The notes: a model not told the origin generated them from the sequence alone. Counted from the stretch's first letter, positions 44,943-54,308 are shown. The stretch: DNA of 64,000 nt from an uncultured Prevotellaceae bacterium (GCA_902786665.1 CADADN010000061.1:1-64000), one strand, 5' to 3'. A program made the numbers and translations.

Positions 44943-45066
44943 CCTAGAGATACTAGTTTTCCTAGAGATACTAGTTTTCCTAGAATCCCTAGGACCTCTA
45001 GGATTTCTAGAGCATCTAGTGCCTCTAGGATCTCTAGTACCTCTAGGATTTCTAGGAAAACTAGAA
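44943..45066. repeat. Period-9 'tctagNNNN' array
   Basis: About 13 units, each containing CTAG, mostly every 9 bp (tctaggatt, tctagtacc, tctagtgcc), in the convergent gap between the WYL and OPT-transporter genes. Confidence 0.9.
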
Positions 45067-45070
45067 AATA

Positions 45071-47086
45071 CTATGCTTTATCATTCTTAGACACCTTGGT
45101 GGCCCAGATGAAGAAGATGATCAAGAGGATGTATGCCCCGAGGGAGGCCAACTCTGAAGCATGGCTTTCAAGCCAAGCCTCGTTGCCGTGTTCGAAGCCG
45201 AAGAATTTCAGCAAGGCACTCACCACACCCATGAGGGCACCGCCGGCGATGAATCCACTGGCGATGAGCGTGCCTTTCTCTCCCCTGGCGTCGTTGACGG
45301 CCTTGTCCTTGCTACGAGAGGTGACATACCAGTTGACAGCGCCACCCACCAGCAGCGGGATGTTGAGTTGGATGGGGATGAACATGCCCAGGGCGAAGGG
45401 CAGTGCAGGCACCTTCAGGAAGGTGAGGATGATGGCGATGACGGCTCCTATGGCATAGAGCAGCCACGGCGCACCCACGCCGTTCATCAACGGGTCGATG
45501 ACAGCTGCCATCGCATTGGCCTGAGGCGCTATAAGTTGGCCGCTGGTGAAACCATAGGTCTCGTTGAGCAAAATCATCACACCGCCGACAGTGGCCGCCG
45601 ACACCAGGGTGCCGAGGAACTTCCACGACTCCTGCTTGCGCGGCGTGGTGCCCAGCCAATAACCCACCTTCAAATCGGTGATGAAAGCACCGGCCATGGA
45701 GAGTGCAGTGCACACCACGCCACCCATGATGAGGGCTGCCACCATGCCGACGGTACCCTTCAAGCCCACCGCAACCATCACGACGGAGGCGAGGATGAGC
45801 GTCATCAGCGTCATGCCCGACACGGGGTTGCTGCCCACGATGGCGATGGCGTTAGCCGCCACGGTGGTGAAGAGGAAGGCGATGACTGTCACCAGCAGGA
45901 TGCCCATGACGGCGAAGAGCAGGTTGCCCTTCATCACACCAAACCAGAAAAAGATGAAGGTGATGAGGATGGTGGCGATGCTGCCGATGGCTATCAGGCG
46001 GAAGGAGATGTCGCGGTTGGTGCGCTCCACCTTCTCCGTTTCCCCTCCCTTGCCTTTCATCTCCTTGGAGGCGAGGGAGACGGCGCTCTTGATGATGCCC
46101 CACGACTTGATGATGCCGATGATGCCGGCCATGGCAATGCCGCCGATGCCGATGCTCTTGCCGTAGTTGGCAAAAATTTCCTCGGGCGACATGGCACCCA
46201 CGGCAGTGGTGATGGAGGGTGTCCAGGCGTTGAGCACCTGGTCGCCGAAGAGCAACGCCATGCCTGGGACGACTATCCACCAGATGAACAGTGAACCGAG
46301 GCAGATGATGAACGCATATTTCAGTCCTATGATGTAGCCCAAGCCGAGGACGGCGGCACCGGTGTTCACCTTGAACACCACCTTGGCCTTGTCGGCCAGT
46401 TGCTCGCCGAGAGCCATCACGCGCGTGGTGAACAATTCATTCCACCAACCGAAGGAGGCCACCACGAAGTCATAAAGACCACCCACGAGACCGGCGATGA
46501 GCAATGGTTTCGCCTGGTTACCTCCCTTCGCACCGCTCACAAGCACCTGAGTGGTGGCTGTGGCCTCGGGGAAGGGATATTTGCCGTGCATCTCCTTGAC
46601 GAAATATTTCCTGAAAGGAATGAGGAAGAGGATGCCGATGATGCCGCCCAGAAGGGAGGAGAGGAACACCTTGAAAAAAGAGGCTGTCATCTCCGGGTCA
46701 TCGGGATATTTCGCCTGGAGGATATAGATGGCGGGGAGGGTGAAGATGGCACCTGCCACGACGGCACCCGAACAGGCGCCGATGCTCTGGATGATGACAT
46801 TCTCGCCCAAGGCGTTCTTGCGCTTGGCGGCGGTGGAGGCTCCCACGGCGATGATGGCGATGGGGATGGCTGCCTCGAACACCTGGCCCACCTTCAATCC
46901 GAGGTAGGCGGCGGCGGCGGAGAACAGCATCGCCATGATGATGCCCCACGTCACAGACCATGTGTTCACTTCCGCATACTGGCGGTCGGGGCGCATGATG
47001 GGTTTGTATTCTTCCCCCTCTGACAATTCACGGAACGCATTCTCTGGCAGTTGCAACTGCTCGTTGTCTTGCTCTTTCTCTATCAT
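45071..47086 (-). CDS. OPT/YSL-family oligopeptide transporter
   Basis: 671 residues, about 15 membrane helices. Family landmarks: the N-terminal TWSVTWGIIMAMLFSAAAAY, GLKVGQVFEAAIPIAI, YPFPEATATTQVLVSG and, later, GSNPVSGMTL. Members import small peptides or metal complexes with protons. The start at 47086 is preferred because a TATCTTTG box lies at 47125-47132, downstream of the earlier ATG. It stands alone between two repeat-bearing gaps. Confidence 0.92.
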   Translation of the reverse strand: MIEKEQDNEQLQLPENAFRELSEGEEYKPIMRPDRQYAEVNTWSVTWGIIMAMLFSAAAAYLGLKVGQVFEAAIPIAIIAVGASTAAKRKNALGENVIIQSIGACSGAVVAGAIFTLPAIYILQAKYPDDPEMTASFFKVFLSSLLGGIIGILFLIPFRKYFVKEMHGKYPFPEATATTQVLVSGAKGGNQAKPLLIAGLVGGLYDFVVASFGWWNELFTTRVMALGEQLADKAKVVFKVNTGAAVLGLGYIIGLKYAFIICLGSLFIWWIVVPGMALLFGDQVLNAWTPSITTAVGAMSPEEIFANYGKSIGIGGIAMAGIIGIIKSWGIIKSAVSLASKEMKGKGGETEKVERTNRDISFRLIAIGSIATILITFIFFWFGVMKGNLLFAVMGILLVTVIAFLFTTVAANAIAIVGSNPVSGMTLMTLILASVVMVAVGLKGTVGMVAALIMGGVVCTALSMAGAFITDLKVGYWLGTTPRKQESWKFLGTLVSAATVGGVMILLNETYGFTSGQLIAPQANAMAAVIDPLMNGVGAPWLLYAIGAVIAIILTFLKVPALPFALGMFIPIQLNIPLLVGGAVNWYVTSRSKDKAVNDARGEKGTLIASGFIAGGALMGVVSALLKFFGFEHGNEAWLESHASELASLGAYILLIIFFIWATKVSKNDKA

Positions 47087-47124
47087 GATTGTTCTTTTTT
47101 GATGATTTTCTCTCTTTGAAGCGA

Positions 47125-47132
47125 CAAAGATA
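47125..47132 (-). promoter_or_regulatory. -7 box for the OPT transporter
   Basis: TATCTTTG on the minus strand. The nearest upstream TTTG is 24 bp away, longer than usual. Confidence 0.45.
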
Positions 47133-47189
47133 GTGCAAAAAATCCGATTAGGCGAGCAAAAAGAAATATTTTTGCTTTTCAAGTTTTTA

Positions 47190-47440
47190 TAGCGAGGCTT
47201 CTAGCTCACCATCCAAGAGTGGGTGGCCCAACTGTCGATGCTCTTCCCGTTGAACCTCCCACACATGGATTTGACGTGGGCGATGGTGCCGTACATCCTT
47301 TATGTCACCCACACGCTTCCCTCCCGTTCCGTTCCTCTCTGCCCTGACACGAGACGCAAGGCCCTTGCGGAACGACGGCGAATGACTTCTTCATCACACA
47401 TCATCCTTCGTCCCGTGCCCCACCATCTATAAGCATAGCC
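47190..47440. other. GC-rich intergenic stretch, possible decayed gene
   Basis: Between the OPT gene and the Rpn-type gene, about 250 bp are richer in G+C than the flanks. An open frame (47223-47432) has no recognisable family, promoter or signal. It may be a remnant of a mobile or coding sequence, but I cannot assign it. Confidence 0.3.
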
Positions 47441-47561
47441 AATAATAAGACTCAGGGGATATTGTCATAAGACAAATCCCCCTCATCTTTAAAATGATAT
47501 AAAACACAAAAACAATTCAACTGTCTCTCACTCAAACATAACCAAAACATTCTTCACAAAA

Positions 47562-47593
47562 TTTGCAATTATCAATCTTTTTCACTAACTTTG
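47562..47593 (+). promoter_or_regulatory. Promoter for the Rpn-type nuclease gene
   Basis: TTTG (47562-47565), 20-bp spacer, TAACTTTG (47586-47593), 17 bp before the ATG. Confidence 0.7.
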
Positions 47594-47610
47594 CAAAAAA
47601 ATGAAAGGCT

Positions 47611-48471
47611 ATGGGAGGAAAATACATCAACCCCTTCACCGACTTCGGGTTCAAGAGGCTCTTCGGCACCGAGATGAACAAGGATCTGCTCATCAGTTTC
47701 CTCAATTCACTCTTGCACAACCAAGAGGAAATAACTGACATCACATACCACAACACCGAACAGCAGGGAAGCAGGATGCTGGACAGAAAGGCCATCTTCG
47801 ATGTGTATTGCCAGAACACCGCCGGAGAGTATTTCATCGTCGAGATGCAGAAAGCGGAACAGAACTATTTCAAGGACAGGAGCGTGTTTTATGCCACCTT
47901 CCCCATACGCGACCAGGCGCAACCAGGCAGCAAATGGAACTTCAAGCTCAAGAGCGTATATACCGTGGGCATACTCGACTTCGTGTTCCCAGATGATGAA
48001 TACGCCCCCGACTGCATGCACCACGAAGTCAAGCTGATGGACGTGGAGGACAAGCACGTCTTCTACGACAAGCTCACCTTCGTCTATCTTGAAATGCCGA
48101 AGTTCAACAAGACGGAGGACCAGCTTGAGACCATGATGGACAAATGGCTCTATGTGCTGCGCAACCTCTCTAAACTGATGGAGCGTCCCGCAGCACTTCA
48201 AGAACGTGTGTTCAATCGCCTTTTCGAACAGGCTGAGATAGCAAGGTTCTCCAAGAACGAACTTTTCGACTACGAGGAGAGTCTCAAGGTCTATCGCGAC
48301 CTCTTCAACGTGGTTGACACGGCGGAAGGAAAAGGCTATGCAAAAGGAAAAGCAGAAGGCATTTTGGAGAACAAATTAGAAATGGCAGTGCGAATGAAGA
48401 AGGAAGGATTGGATTCTTCACTGATATCGAAAATCACAGGACTCTCTATCGAAGAAATCAACATACTCTGA
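47611..48471 (+). CDS. Rpn-family PD-(D/E)XK nuclease
   Basis: 286 residues of the 'PD-(D/E)XK nuclease family transposase' group. Opening: INPFTDFGFKRLFGTEMNKD. The nuclease core is AIFDVYCQ ... YFIVEMQ, with Asp and the E-x-Q pair placed as in Rpn (RpnA-E) proteins. The C-terminus carries a short Gly/Lys hinge (GKGYAKGKAEG) and a helical tail found in many copies. Rpn proteins promote RecA-independent recombination, and recent work links some to defence. No terminal repeats were found around it, so it does not look like an active transposon. Confidence 0.87.
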   Translation: MGGKYINPFTDFGFKRLFGTEMNKDLLISFLNSLLHNQEEITDITYHNTEQQGSRMLDRKAIFDVYCQNTAGEYFIVEMQKAEQNYFKDRSVFYATFPIRDQAQPGSKWNFKLKSVYTVGILDFVFPDDEYAPDCMHHEVKLMDVEDKHVFYDKLTFVYLEMPKFNKTEDQLETMMDKWLYVLRNLSKLMERPAALQERVFNRLFEQAEIARFSKNELFDYEESLKVYRDLFNVVDTAEGKGYAKGKAEGILENKLEMAVRMKKEGLDSSLISKITGLSIEEINIL

Positions 48472-48489
48472 CGATTCTTCTGCTCACCA

Positions 48490-48545
48490 CAAAAACCTAA
48501 GACTTCCTATCTCCACCTAAAACCTCCTACCCTCTCCTAAAATCA
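48490..48545. repeat. Short 'cctaNaacct' array
   Basis: Four to five imperfect decamers (cctaaaacct, cctaccctct) between the convergent Rpn-type and oxidoreductase genes, running into the oxidoreductase stop. Confidence 0.55.
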
Positions 48546-50097
48546 TCTCCGCGCACTTCTCCGCGCAGCGCTCACCGTCTATGGCGGCGGAGACGATGCC
48601 ACCGGCATAACCCGCACCTTCTCCGCAGGGGAAGAGTCCTCGCAGGCGCACATGCTGGAGCGTATCCTGAAGACGCACCACCCTCACAGGCGACGAGGTG
48701 CGTGTCTCGGCAGCGATGAGCACCGCCTCGTTGGTGAGGAAGCCTTTGCTTCGTGCTCCAAAGACCTGAAAGCCCTTTCGCAGCCGGGTGGCCACCATCC
48801 GAGGAAGCCATTCATGCAACTTGCTGATTACCAGGCCGGGGGAATAGGACGAGCGGGGCAGGTCGTGGCTCTGGCGACCTTCCACGAAGTCGACCATCCG
48901 TTGGGCGGGAGCTGTCTGCCGACATCCGCCCTGGCGCCAACATTCCTCCTCGATGCGCTCCTGCAACGTCATCATACGCAACGGACTGTCGCCCGACACA
49001 TCCTCGGGACGTACCTCGACCACCATCCCGCTGTTCGACCATTTCGAACCTCTGTTGCTGGGACTCATACCATTGACCACCAACTGGTGAGGGCCTGTAG
49101 CGGCGGGGATGACGAAGCCTCCGGGACACATGCAGAAGGAATACACCCCCCTGCCGTCCACCTGGGTGACGAAACTGTATTCCGCTGCTGGGAGGTATTC
49201 CCCTCGCCCGGCGGCGTTGTGGTATTGGATTTGGTCGATGAGGTGCGATGGGTGTTCCAACCGCACTCCGATGGCCAAGCCCTTGGCTTCCAACTCTATG
49301 TCGGCACCGTCAAGGTAGCGATAGACGTCGCGGGCGGAGTGCCCGGTGGCAAGAATCACAGGCCCATGAAACAGCCTCTTGCCGCCGTTGGCAAGGTCCA
49401 CGGCCTCCACGCCCTTCACCTCGTCGCCTTCCAGCAACAGACGGGTCATCTTCGTCTGGTGATGCACGGCTCCTCCGCAGCGGAGGATGGTGTCGCGCAT
49501 GGCGGCTATCACCTGCGGCAACTTGTCGGTGCCGATATGTGGATGGGCGTCGGCCAGGATGTCGGTCGATGCGCCATGCTGACAAAAGACATTGAGAATC
49601 TTCTCCACGCTGCCGCGCTTCTTCGAACGGGTGTAGAGTTTGCCGTCGGAATAGGCTCCCGCCCCACCCTCTCCGAAACAATAGTTGCTCTCGCCATCCA
49701 CCTTGTGGCTGCGGCTGATGTCAGCCACGTCGCGACGGCGGTCGGCGACGTTCTTGCCTCGTTCGAGGATGACAGGACGGACACCTAACTCTATCAGGCG
49801 CAGGGCGGCGAAGAGTCCGCCGGGGCCCTCACCCACCACGATGGCCTGTGGAGCCTTCGACACGTCGCCATACTCCGTACGCACGAAAGCATCGTCGGAA
49901 GGTTCCTCATTAATGTACACGCGCAAGGTGAGGTTGACGTAGATGGTGCGCTGGCGGGCATCGATGCTCCGGCGCAACACTCGCAGATAGCGCACCGTGC
50001 GGGCGTCGATGCCCAACTCTCGCGCCACCAGAGCCGTCAGCAATGATTGCGTGGCTGCCTCATGGGGCAACACCCTGACTTGTAATTCCTTGGTCAT
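48517..50097 (-). CDS. FAD-dependent oxidoreductase
   Basis: 526 residues. An N-terminal region of about 80 residues is followed by a dinucleotide-binding motif VVGEGPGGLFAALRLIELG and an acidic strand end VILERG. A central GGAGAYSDGKLYTR and a late C-terminal NAD/FAD segment (CGEGAGYAGGIVSAAIDG) fit the HI0933/BaiN-like 'NAD(P)/FAD-dependent oxidoreductase' group. The substrate is unknown. The frame stays open to 50181, but homologues of this group open with a sequence like MTKELQVRVLPHEA, so 50097 is preferred. A candidate promoter at 50241-50271 leaves both starts possible. Confidence 0.82.
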   Translation of the reverse strand: MTKELQVRVLPHEAATQSLLTALVARELGIDARTVRYLRVLRRSIDARQRTIYVNLTLRVYINEEPSDDAFVRTEYGDVSKAPQAIVVGEGPGGLFAALRLIELGVRPVILERGKNVADRRRDVADISRSHKVDGESNYCFGEGGAGAYSDGKLYTRSKKRGSVEKILNVFCQHGASTDILADAHPHIGTDKLPQVIAAMRDTILRCGGAVHHQTKMTRLLLEGDEVKGVEAVDLANGGKRLFHGPVILATGHSARDVYRYLDGADIELEAKGLAIGVRLEHPSHLIDQIQYHNAAGRGEYLPAAEYSFVTQVDGRGVYSFCMCPGGFVIPAATGPHQLVVNGMSPSNRGSKWSNSGMVVEVRPEDVSGDSPLRMMTLQERIEEECWRQGGCRQTAPAQRMVDFVEGRQSHDLPRSSYSPGLVISKLHEWLPRMVATRLRKGFQVFGARSKGFLTNEAVLIAAETRTSSPVRVVRLQDTLQHVRLRGLFPCGEGAGYAGGIVSAAIDGERCAEKCAEMILGEGRRF

Positions 50098-50240
50098 AGA
50101 ATCATCTATCTTACTGAAATATGTTTCTTTTGTAACGGATTCTCTCGTATACTTCCGTACAACCATTTTGTAGGTTGCCACTGCCCGTATGGTAAATCGT
50201 TATCGCGCCTTTGTTTTCGGGGCAGCCGAAAAGGACACTG

Positions 50241-50271
50241 CAAAAATAATAAATATTTCGGAGTTGGCAAC
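50241..50271 (-). promoter_or_regulatory. Possible promoter for the oxidoreductase gene
   Basis: Minus strand GTTG (ending 50271), 19-bp spacer, TATTTTTG (50241-50248). The leader to the chosen start would be about 135 nt. Confidence 0.4.
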
Positions 50272-50338
50272 CCACCGATGAGAAAAATAAAACAAGGAGT
50301 GACACACAAAGCAACACCACCCCTCTCACCACCATCAT

Positions 50339-50420
50339 CCTGACATCACCATCATCCTATCACCTTCATCATCCTATCACCTTCATCATCCTATCACCTT
50401 CATCATCCTATCAACTTCAT
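50339..50420. repeat. Period-18 'catcatcctatcacctt' array
   Basis: Four copies of an 18-bp word (catcatcctatcaccttc) at the start of the gene-free region 50272-51171. Confidence 0.85.
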
Positions 50421-50435
50421 CAACTTAACAGCCTT

Positions 50436-50560
50436 CGGTGTGCATATCCCCTCCAACATTCGGTGTGCATATCCCCTCCAACATTCGGTGCGCATATCCC
50501 CTCCAACATTCGGTGCGCATACCCCCTCCAACATTCGGTGCGCATATCCCCTCCCCTCGA
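50436..50560. repeat. 25-bp tandem repeat derived from the MITE-like element
   Basis: Five copies starting at 50436, 50461, 50486, 50511 and 50536, each built of cggtg(t/c)gcata(t/c)cccctcc plus aacatt. The same word occurs once inside both full MITE-like elements. Confidence 0.9.
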
Positions 50561-50585
50561 GGGGAGGGGCTGGGGTGGGGTCTTT
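50560..50585. mobile_element. MITE-like element, interior fragment
   Basis: ggggctggggtggggtcttt, as in the full copies, follows the tandem repeat; the right end is missing (aaccaagagtg instead of gattaaaag). Confidence 0.6.
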
Positions 50586-50650
50586 AACCAAGAGTGCTAA
50601 CAACGAAGCAAGCATATGTCCCTTTAACCCCTCCCTCTCTGCCCGAGCTG

Positions 50651-50785
50651 ATCTTTATACACAAGTCTGCATCCATCTGAATAACAATTAATTAAAAAAC
50701 GCTTCGCTTAAAAAAAGAAATAAAAAAGGCAAGAAAAAACTGTAAGTAAGAAAAAAACGCAAGCGTTTCTCAAAAAAGAGGAAAA
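50651..50785 (+). repeat. Long inverted repeat, right copy
   Basis: Plus strand counterpart of 24690-24822 (minus). The pair brackets the 26-kb segment with pheT, lepA and the transporter genes. Between 50786 and 50930 only A/T-rich sequence without a gene is seen. Confidence 0.8.
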
Positions 50786-50930
50786 AATTTTTCATTCCTT
50801 TTTGTGAGTGCCTTGGCACTTTTTCAGTCTTCTTTCATATTTTCCTCCTTTTACTTTCCTTTTTCTTCCTTTTTCATCTTGTTTATTGCAATCGCCCGAT
50901 AGGGGGTGGCGCAGGCCGGGAGCGAGGAAG

Positions 50931-51183
50931 AACCCCTCTTTAACTCCTAAAAAGCCCTAACAAACTCCCGCAAGTGAACATATGTCCCTTTAACTCCCCT
51001 TTAACTCCTTTTTAACTCCCCTTTAACTCCCCTTCAAAAAGAACATATGTCCCTTTAACTCCTTTTTAACTCCCCTTTAACTCCTCTTTAACTCCTTAAA
51101 AGACTCCCCTTTAACTCCCCTTTAACTCCTAAAAAAATACTCCCCTTTAACTCCTAAAAAAATACTCCCCTTTAATTCCTTGA
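50931..51183. repeat. 'ctttaactcc' arrays, two blocks
   Basis: Two blocks of 11-bp words ending in aactcc, each headed by gaacatatgtccctttaac (near 50974 and 51041), then units spaced by poly-A (ctcctaaaaaaata). The array runs past the stop codon of gluQRS at 51172. Confidence 0.88.
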
Positions 51184-52068
51184 AATTATGACATCCTCCT
51201 TTGGCACTTTCTCCCACGAGAACAAAGGGAGGAGGTCCTTGGCACCGACGGGGTCAGGCGCTGGGGTCAGGCCGGCATGGAAAGCGAGGCGGCCGATGAT
51301 TTGGCGGGCATTGAGATGCTGTCGCAGGCTGCCCATGTCAAGACTCTTGTCACGCTTGGACAAGCGTTGTCCCTCGGTGTTGCACAACAAGGGGAAATGG
51401 ATGAATTGAGGAATGGGAAAGTCCAGCAACCCACCCAGGTACATCTGTTGGGGCGTGGAGAGCAACAAGTCGCGACCACGCACCACCTCGGTGACACCCA
51501 TCAAGGCATCGTCGATGACCACCGCAAGTTGGTAGGCCCACGCCCCGTCCTTACGACGGATGATGAAGTCGCCCACCTGGCGCGCCAAGTTCACGGTGTA
51601 TTCACCGTAATGGCCGTCGGTGCACCGTATGTCGCTGTCGGTCACCATCAAGCGTGTGGCACCTTGCCGCCCGGGTTGCGGAGGGAGGTTCCGGCACGTC
51701 CCCTTGTATGCCACGCGGCCATCACTCTCGTGAGGGGCTTGTGTGGCCAAGAGGTCGGCACGGGTGCAATAGCAAGGATAAGTCAGGCCGCGCTCTTGCA
51801 ACTGACGGAAATAATGCTCATATATCTCTGAGCGGCGACTCTGAACCACCGGTTCACCATCCCACTCCAAGCCGAGCCAATCGAGGTCGTCCATCAGCAA
51901 ACGGGCATACTCCTCACGCGAGCGCCCCGGGTCGAGGTCCTCGATGCGCAACAGCCATTCACCGCCCTTGCTCTTCGCTGAAAGCCAGGAGAGCAGCGCA
52001 CAAAACATGTTTCCCAAATGCATGCGCCCCGTGGGGGAAGGGGCAAAGCGTCCTTTTGTCATATACAT
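51172..52068 (-). CDS. gluQ: Glutamyl-Q tRNA(Asp) synthetase
   Basis: 298 residues, the size of GluQRS and much shorter than GltX. Catalytic motifs: RFAPSPTGRMHLGN (HIGH region) and LSKRDKS (in place of KMSKS). The GluQRS zinc site is present: CYC near the middle, then Tyr and Cys in YKGTCRN. It attaches glutamate to the queuosine base at position 34 of tRNA-Asp. The ATG at 52062 is an alternative start; both lie just after the TATTTTTG box at 52086-52093. The last codons overlap the ctttaactcc array. Confidence 0.92.
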   Translation of the reverse strand: MYMTKGRFAPSPTGRMHLGNMFCALLSWLSAKSKGGEWLLRIEDLDPGRSREEYARLLMDDLDWLGLEWDGEPVVQSRRSEIYEHYFRQLQERGLTYPCYCTRADLLATQAPHESDGRVAYKGTCRNLPPQPGRQGATRLMVTDSDIRCTDGHYGEYTVNLARQVGDFIIRRKDGAWAYQLAVVIDDALMGVTEVVRGRDLLLSTPQQMYLGGLLDFPIPQFIHFPLLCNTEGQRLSKRDKSLDMGSLRQHLNARQIIGRLAFHAGLTPAPDPVGAKDLLPLFSWEKVPKEDVIISRN

Positions 52069-52085
52069 CAAGCATCTTTCATCGG

Positions 52086-52093
52086 CAAAAATA
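52086..52093 (-). promoter_or_regulatory. -7 box for gluQRS
   Basis: TATTTTTG on the minus strand, about 17 bp before the first candidate ATG. No TTTG at the right distance. Confidence 0.45.
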
Positions 52094-52364
52094 GGAAAAA
52101 TTATTCGGATTGCATACAAGTGACTGCCAAAATCCATTTGATGCAATTGAAAAAGAGTGACAGAACCCTTGAGGCAATGAAAAAACAGTTGTTTTCGATG
52201 GGAAAGTCACCAAAATAGAAAATGGGGCAACAAAAAGGAAATCGAGAACAAAAATGTGACAAAACGGCTATTCTTCTCTTGGATGTTTTGATTTTATGTA
52301 ACACCATGTTTCATCACAAAAAGTATTGGTGACAAAGCAAAAAACAAAGGTCGCAGAAAATGGC

Positions 52365-52372
52365 TAAATTTG
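52365..52372 (+). promoter_or_regulatory. -7 box upstream of the first dockerin gene
   Basis: TAAATTTG, 62 bp before the ATG, with no TTTG partner; this would fit an activator-dependent promoter. Nothing else was found in the divergent gap. Confidence 0.3.
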
Positions 52373-52434
52373 CCAATTAATAAATTAGAATTGAATTACA
52401 TTTATCTATAACATTAACAACTAACCATTCACTT

Positions 52435-54177
52435 ATGAAAAAACTTTTAACTTTATTCGTAATCGCCGTCATGGCTGCGACTGCTTATGCGCAGAACCCT
52501 GGCGACAAGGTGGACATTTTGGGCCGTTTCGGTTATTGTTGGGGGGCTGACAAAGGAGAATCCTTCACTTACGAAAACGGCGTCATTACCTTCAACTCCA
52601 TTTCTTGGGCTGGTCTTGCCGCATGGATTGGTGGTGAAGATTGGTCGGGTTACAGCAAGCTGGTGTTTGAATATGCAGAACCTACAACAGTAGCCACCCA
52701 GATACAAATCCAAACCACCGCCGGTGACTTCACCTCATGGGGTAGCACTGGAGTCACTTCGGTAGAATTGTCATTTGAGGATAAGGATGTAACAGGTGTA
52801 AATCAACTTGCACTCCAAGCATCAGACCAAGCCACCATTGTCATCACAGCTGCATACTTGGTGGTAGCTGAGAAAAAGGACCCCGTTACCTATGACGACT
52901 ACACCGAACTCATCACCAATGGCAATTGCGAAGGCGACGACGTGACCAACTTCGTGAGCAAGGAGTGGGTTACCGCAGATCAATCCTGGGGACCCTCCCG
53001 TCTTGTTGCCGACCCGACAAATGCCAGCAACAAGTGCATTGAGGTGATCTCGAGAGACGACCCGGGAAATCTAGTGGATAATGACGGAAATCCTAAAGCT
53101 ATCTATGACTATGACACCCAGTTCTTCATCACCACATCGGAGAAGTTGGAGCCGGGCGACAAATATCACATCACCTTCAAGGTGCGTGCTGAAAAGGCTG
53201 CCAACGCCCAGACCCAGGCTCACGATGCTCCTGGCAACTACAATCACTGGGTTGGTATTGGCGACGTGGCATTTACTGATGGATGGGTGGAAATCGAAAG
53301 AAATGGCACCATCTCCGAAGACCAAGTGCCTGCTGGCAAAGAGATGCACACCATCGCCTTCAACCTTGCCTTGCTGAAGGAAGCCAACAAATACTACTTC
53401 GACGACATCAGCCTCAAGGTGCTGAAGCAAGAGGAGCAAACCTACGATGACTTCACCGACCTCATCACCAATGGCAACTGCGAGGGGACCGAAACAACCA
53501 ACTACATCAGCAAGGAATACTTCACCGGTGAGGAAGTATGGGGTCCCTCTCGTCTCGTTGCCGACCCGATAGATGCCAGCAACAAGTGCATCGAGGTGGT
53601 TTCGAGAGACATCCCCGAAGGTCAAGAGTCCGTCGTCGACTGGGACACCCAGTTCTTCATCACCGTGGCCGACAAATTGCTACCGGGCGACGAATATGTC
53701 ATCTCCTTCAGGGTGCGTGCTGATAAAGCGGCCAGTGCACAGACTCAAACTCACAACCAACCGGGAGAATACAACCATTATTATATTCTTGGCGACATCC
53801 CATTCACCACTCAATGGGTGGACATCAAGAAGACCGGCACCATCACAGAAGACCAAGTTTACAAAGCTGGCGATGCTCGAGACGAAACCAACGAGATGCA
53901 CACCATCGCATTCAACCTTGGAATGCTGAAGGAAGCCAACAAATACTACTTCGACGACATCAAGTTCTTGGTGAAGAAAGCTCCTGTCGAGAACCTCCTC
54001 GGCGATGTAAATGGCGACGGCTTTGTCAACATCACCGACGTCTCCATCACTGTGGATTACGTGCTCAATGGAAATACGGAGTTCATCATTCTGGAAAATG
54101 CCGATATGAACAATGACGGCGACGTCAACATCACCGACATCTCAGCCCTTGTCAACTTGGTGCTCGGCCAAGAATAA
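52435..54177 (+). CDS. Secreted protein with two CBM-like modules and a type I dockerin
   Basis: 580 residues. Signal peptide MKKLLTLFVIAVMAATAYA, an N-terminal beta-sandwich-like domain (20-150), then two copies of a roughly 180-residue module (about 151-330 and 335-515). Each module opens with (Y/F)TELITNGNCEG or FTDLITNGNCEG and contains WGPSRLVADP and DTQFFIT, like CBM4/9-type carbohydrate-binding modules. The C-terminal 60 residues are a type I dockerin with two Ca-binding loops (GDVNGDGFVNITDVS and NADMNNDGDVNITDIS). No catalytic domain is seen. Its cohesin partner is not in the window. Confidence 0.82.
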   Translation: MKKLLTLFVIAVMAATAYAQNPGDKVDILGRFGYCWGADKGESFTYENGVITFNSISWAGLAAWIGGEDWSGYSKLVFEYAEPTTVATQIQIQTTAGDFTSWGSTGVTSVELSFEDKDVTGVNQLALQASDQATIVITAAYLVVAEKKDPVTYDDYTELITNGNCEGDDVTNFVSKEWVTADQSWGPSRLVADPTNASNKCIEVISRDDPGNLVDNDGNPKAIYDYDTQFFITTSEKLEPGDKYHITFKVRAEKAANAQTQAHDAPGNYNHWVGIGDVAFTDGWVEIERNGTISEDQVPAGKEMHTIAFNLALLKEANKYYFDDISLKVLKQEEQTYDDFTDLITNGNCEGTETTNYISKEYFTGEEVWGPSRLVADPIDASNKCIEVVSRDIPEGQESVVDWDTQFFITVADKLLPGDEYVISFRVRADKAASAQTQTHNQPGEYNHYYILGDIPFTTQWVDIKKTGTITEDQVYKAGDARDETNEMHTIAFNLGMLKEANKYYFDDIKFLVKKAPVENLLGDVNGDGFVNITDVSITVDYVLNGNTEFIILENADMNNDGDVNITDISALVNLVLGQE

Positions 54178-54180
54178 TCG

Positions 54181-54250
54181 GAAGAATCGGATAATCAGAG
54201 TAATCTGAGCAATCTGAATCATCTGAATAATCTTAACATCCGGAGTAATC
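54181..54250. repeat. Period-9 'aatcNgaNN' array
   Basis: Seven to eight units (aatcggaag, aatctgagc, aatctgaat) after the first dockerin gene, running into the terminator. Confidence 0.75.
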
Positions 54251-54255
54251 GGAAT

Positions 54256-54299
54256 AATCGGAGAAATCTGATTTTCTGATTACTCCGATTCTTTTTTTC
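54256..54299 (+). terminator. Terminator after the first dockerin gene
   Basis: AATCGGAGaAATC pairs with GATTaCTCCGATT (54278-54290), followed by ctttttttct. The arms are themselves units of the preceding array. Confidence 0.75.
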
Positions 54300-54308
54300 T
54301 TACTTCCA

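Noticed and set aside
47223-47432. Open frame of 69 codons as a real gene
   Set aside because: No recognisable family, promoter or start context; the codons look like random reading of a GC-rich segment. Kept only as an unassigned region.
47611-48471. Rpn-type gene as an active transposase
   Set aside because: No terminal repeats or target duplication flank it; the family is a nuclease despite the transposase name.
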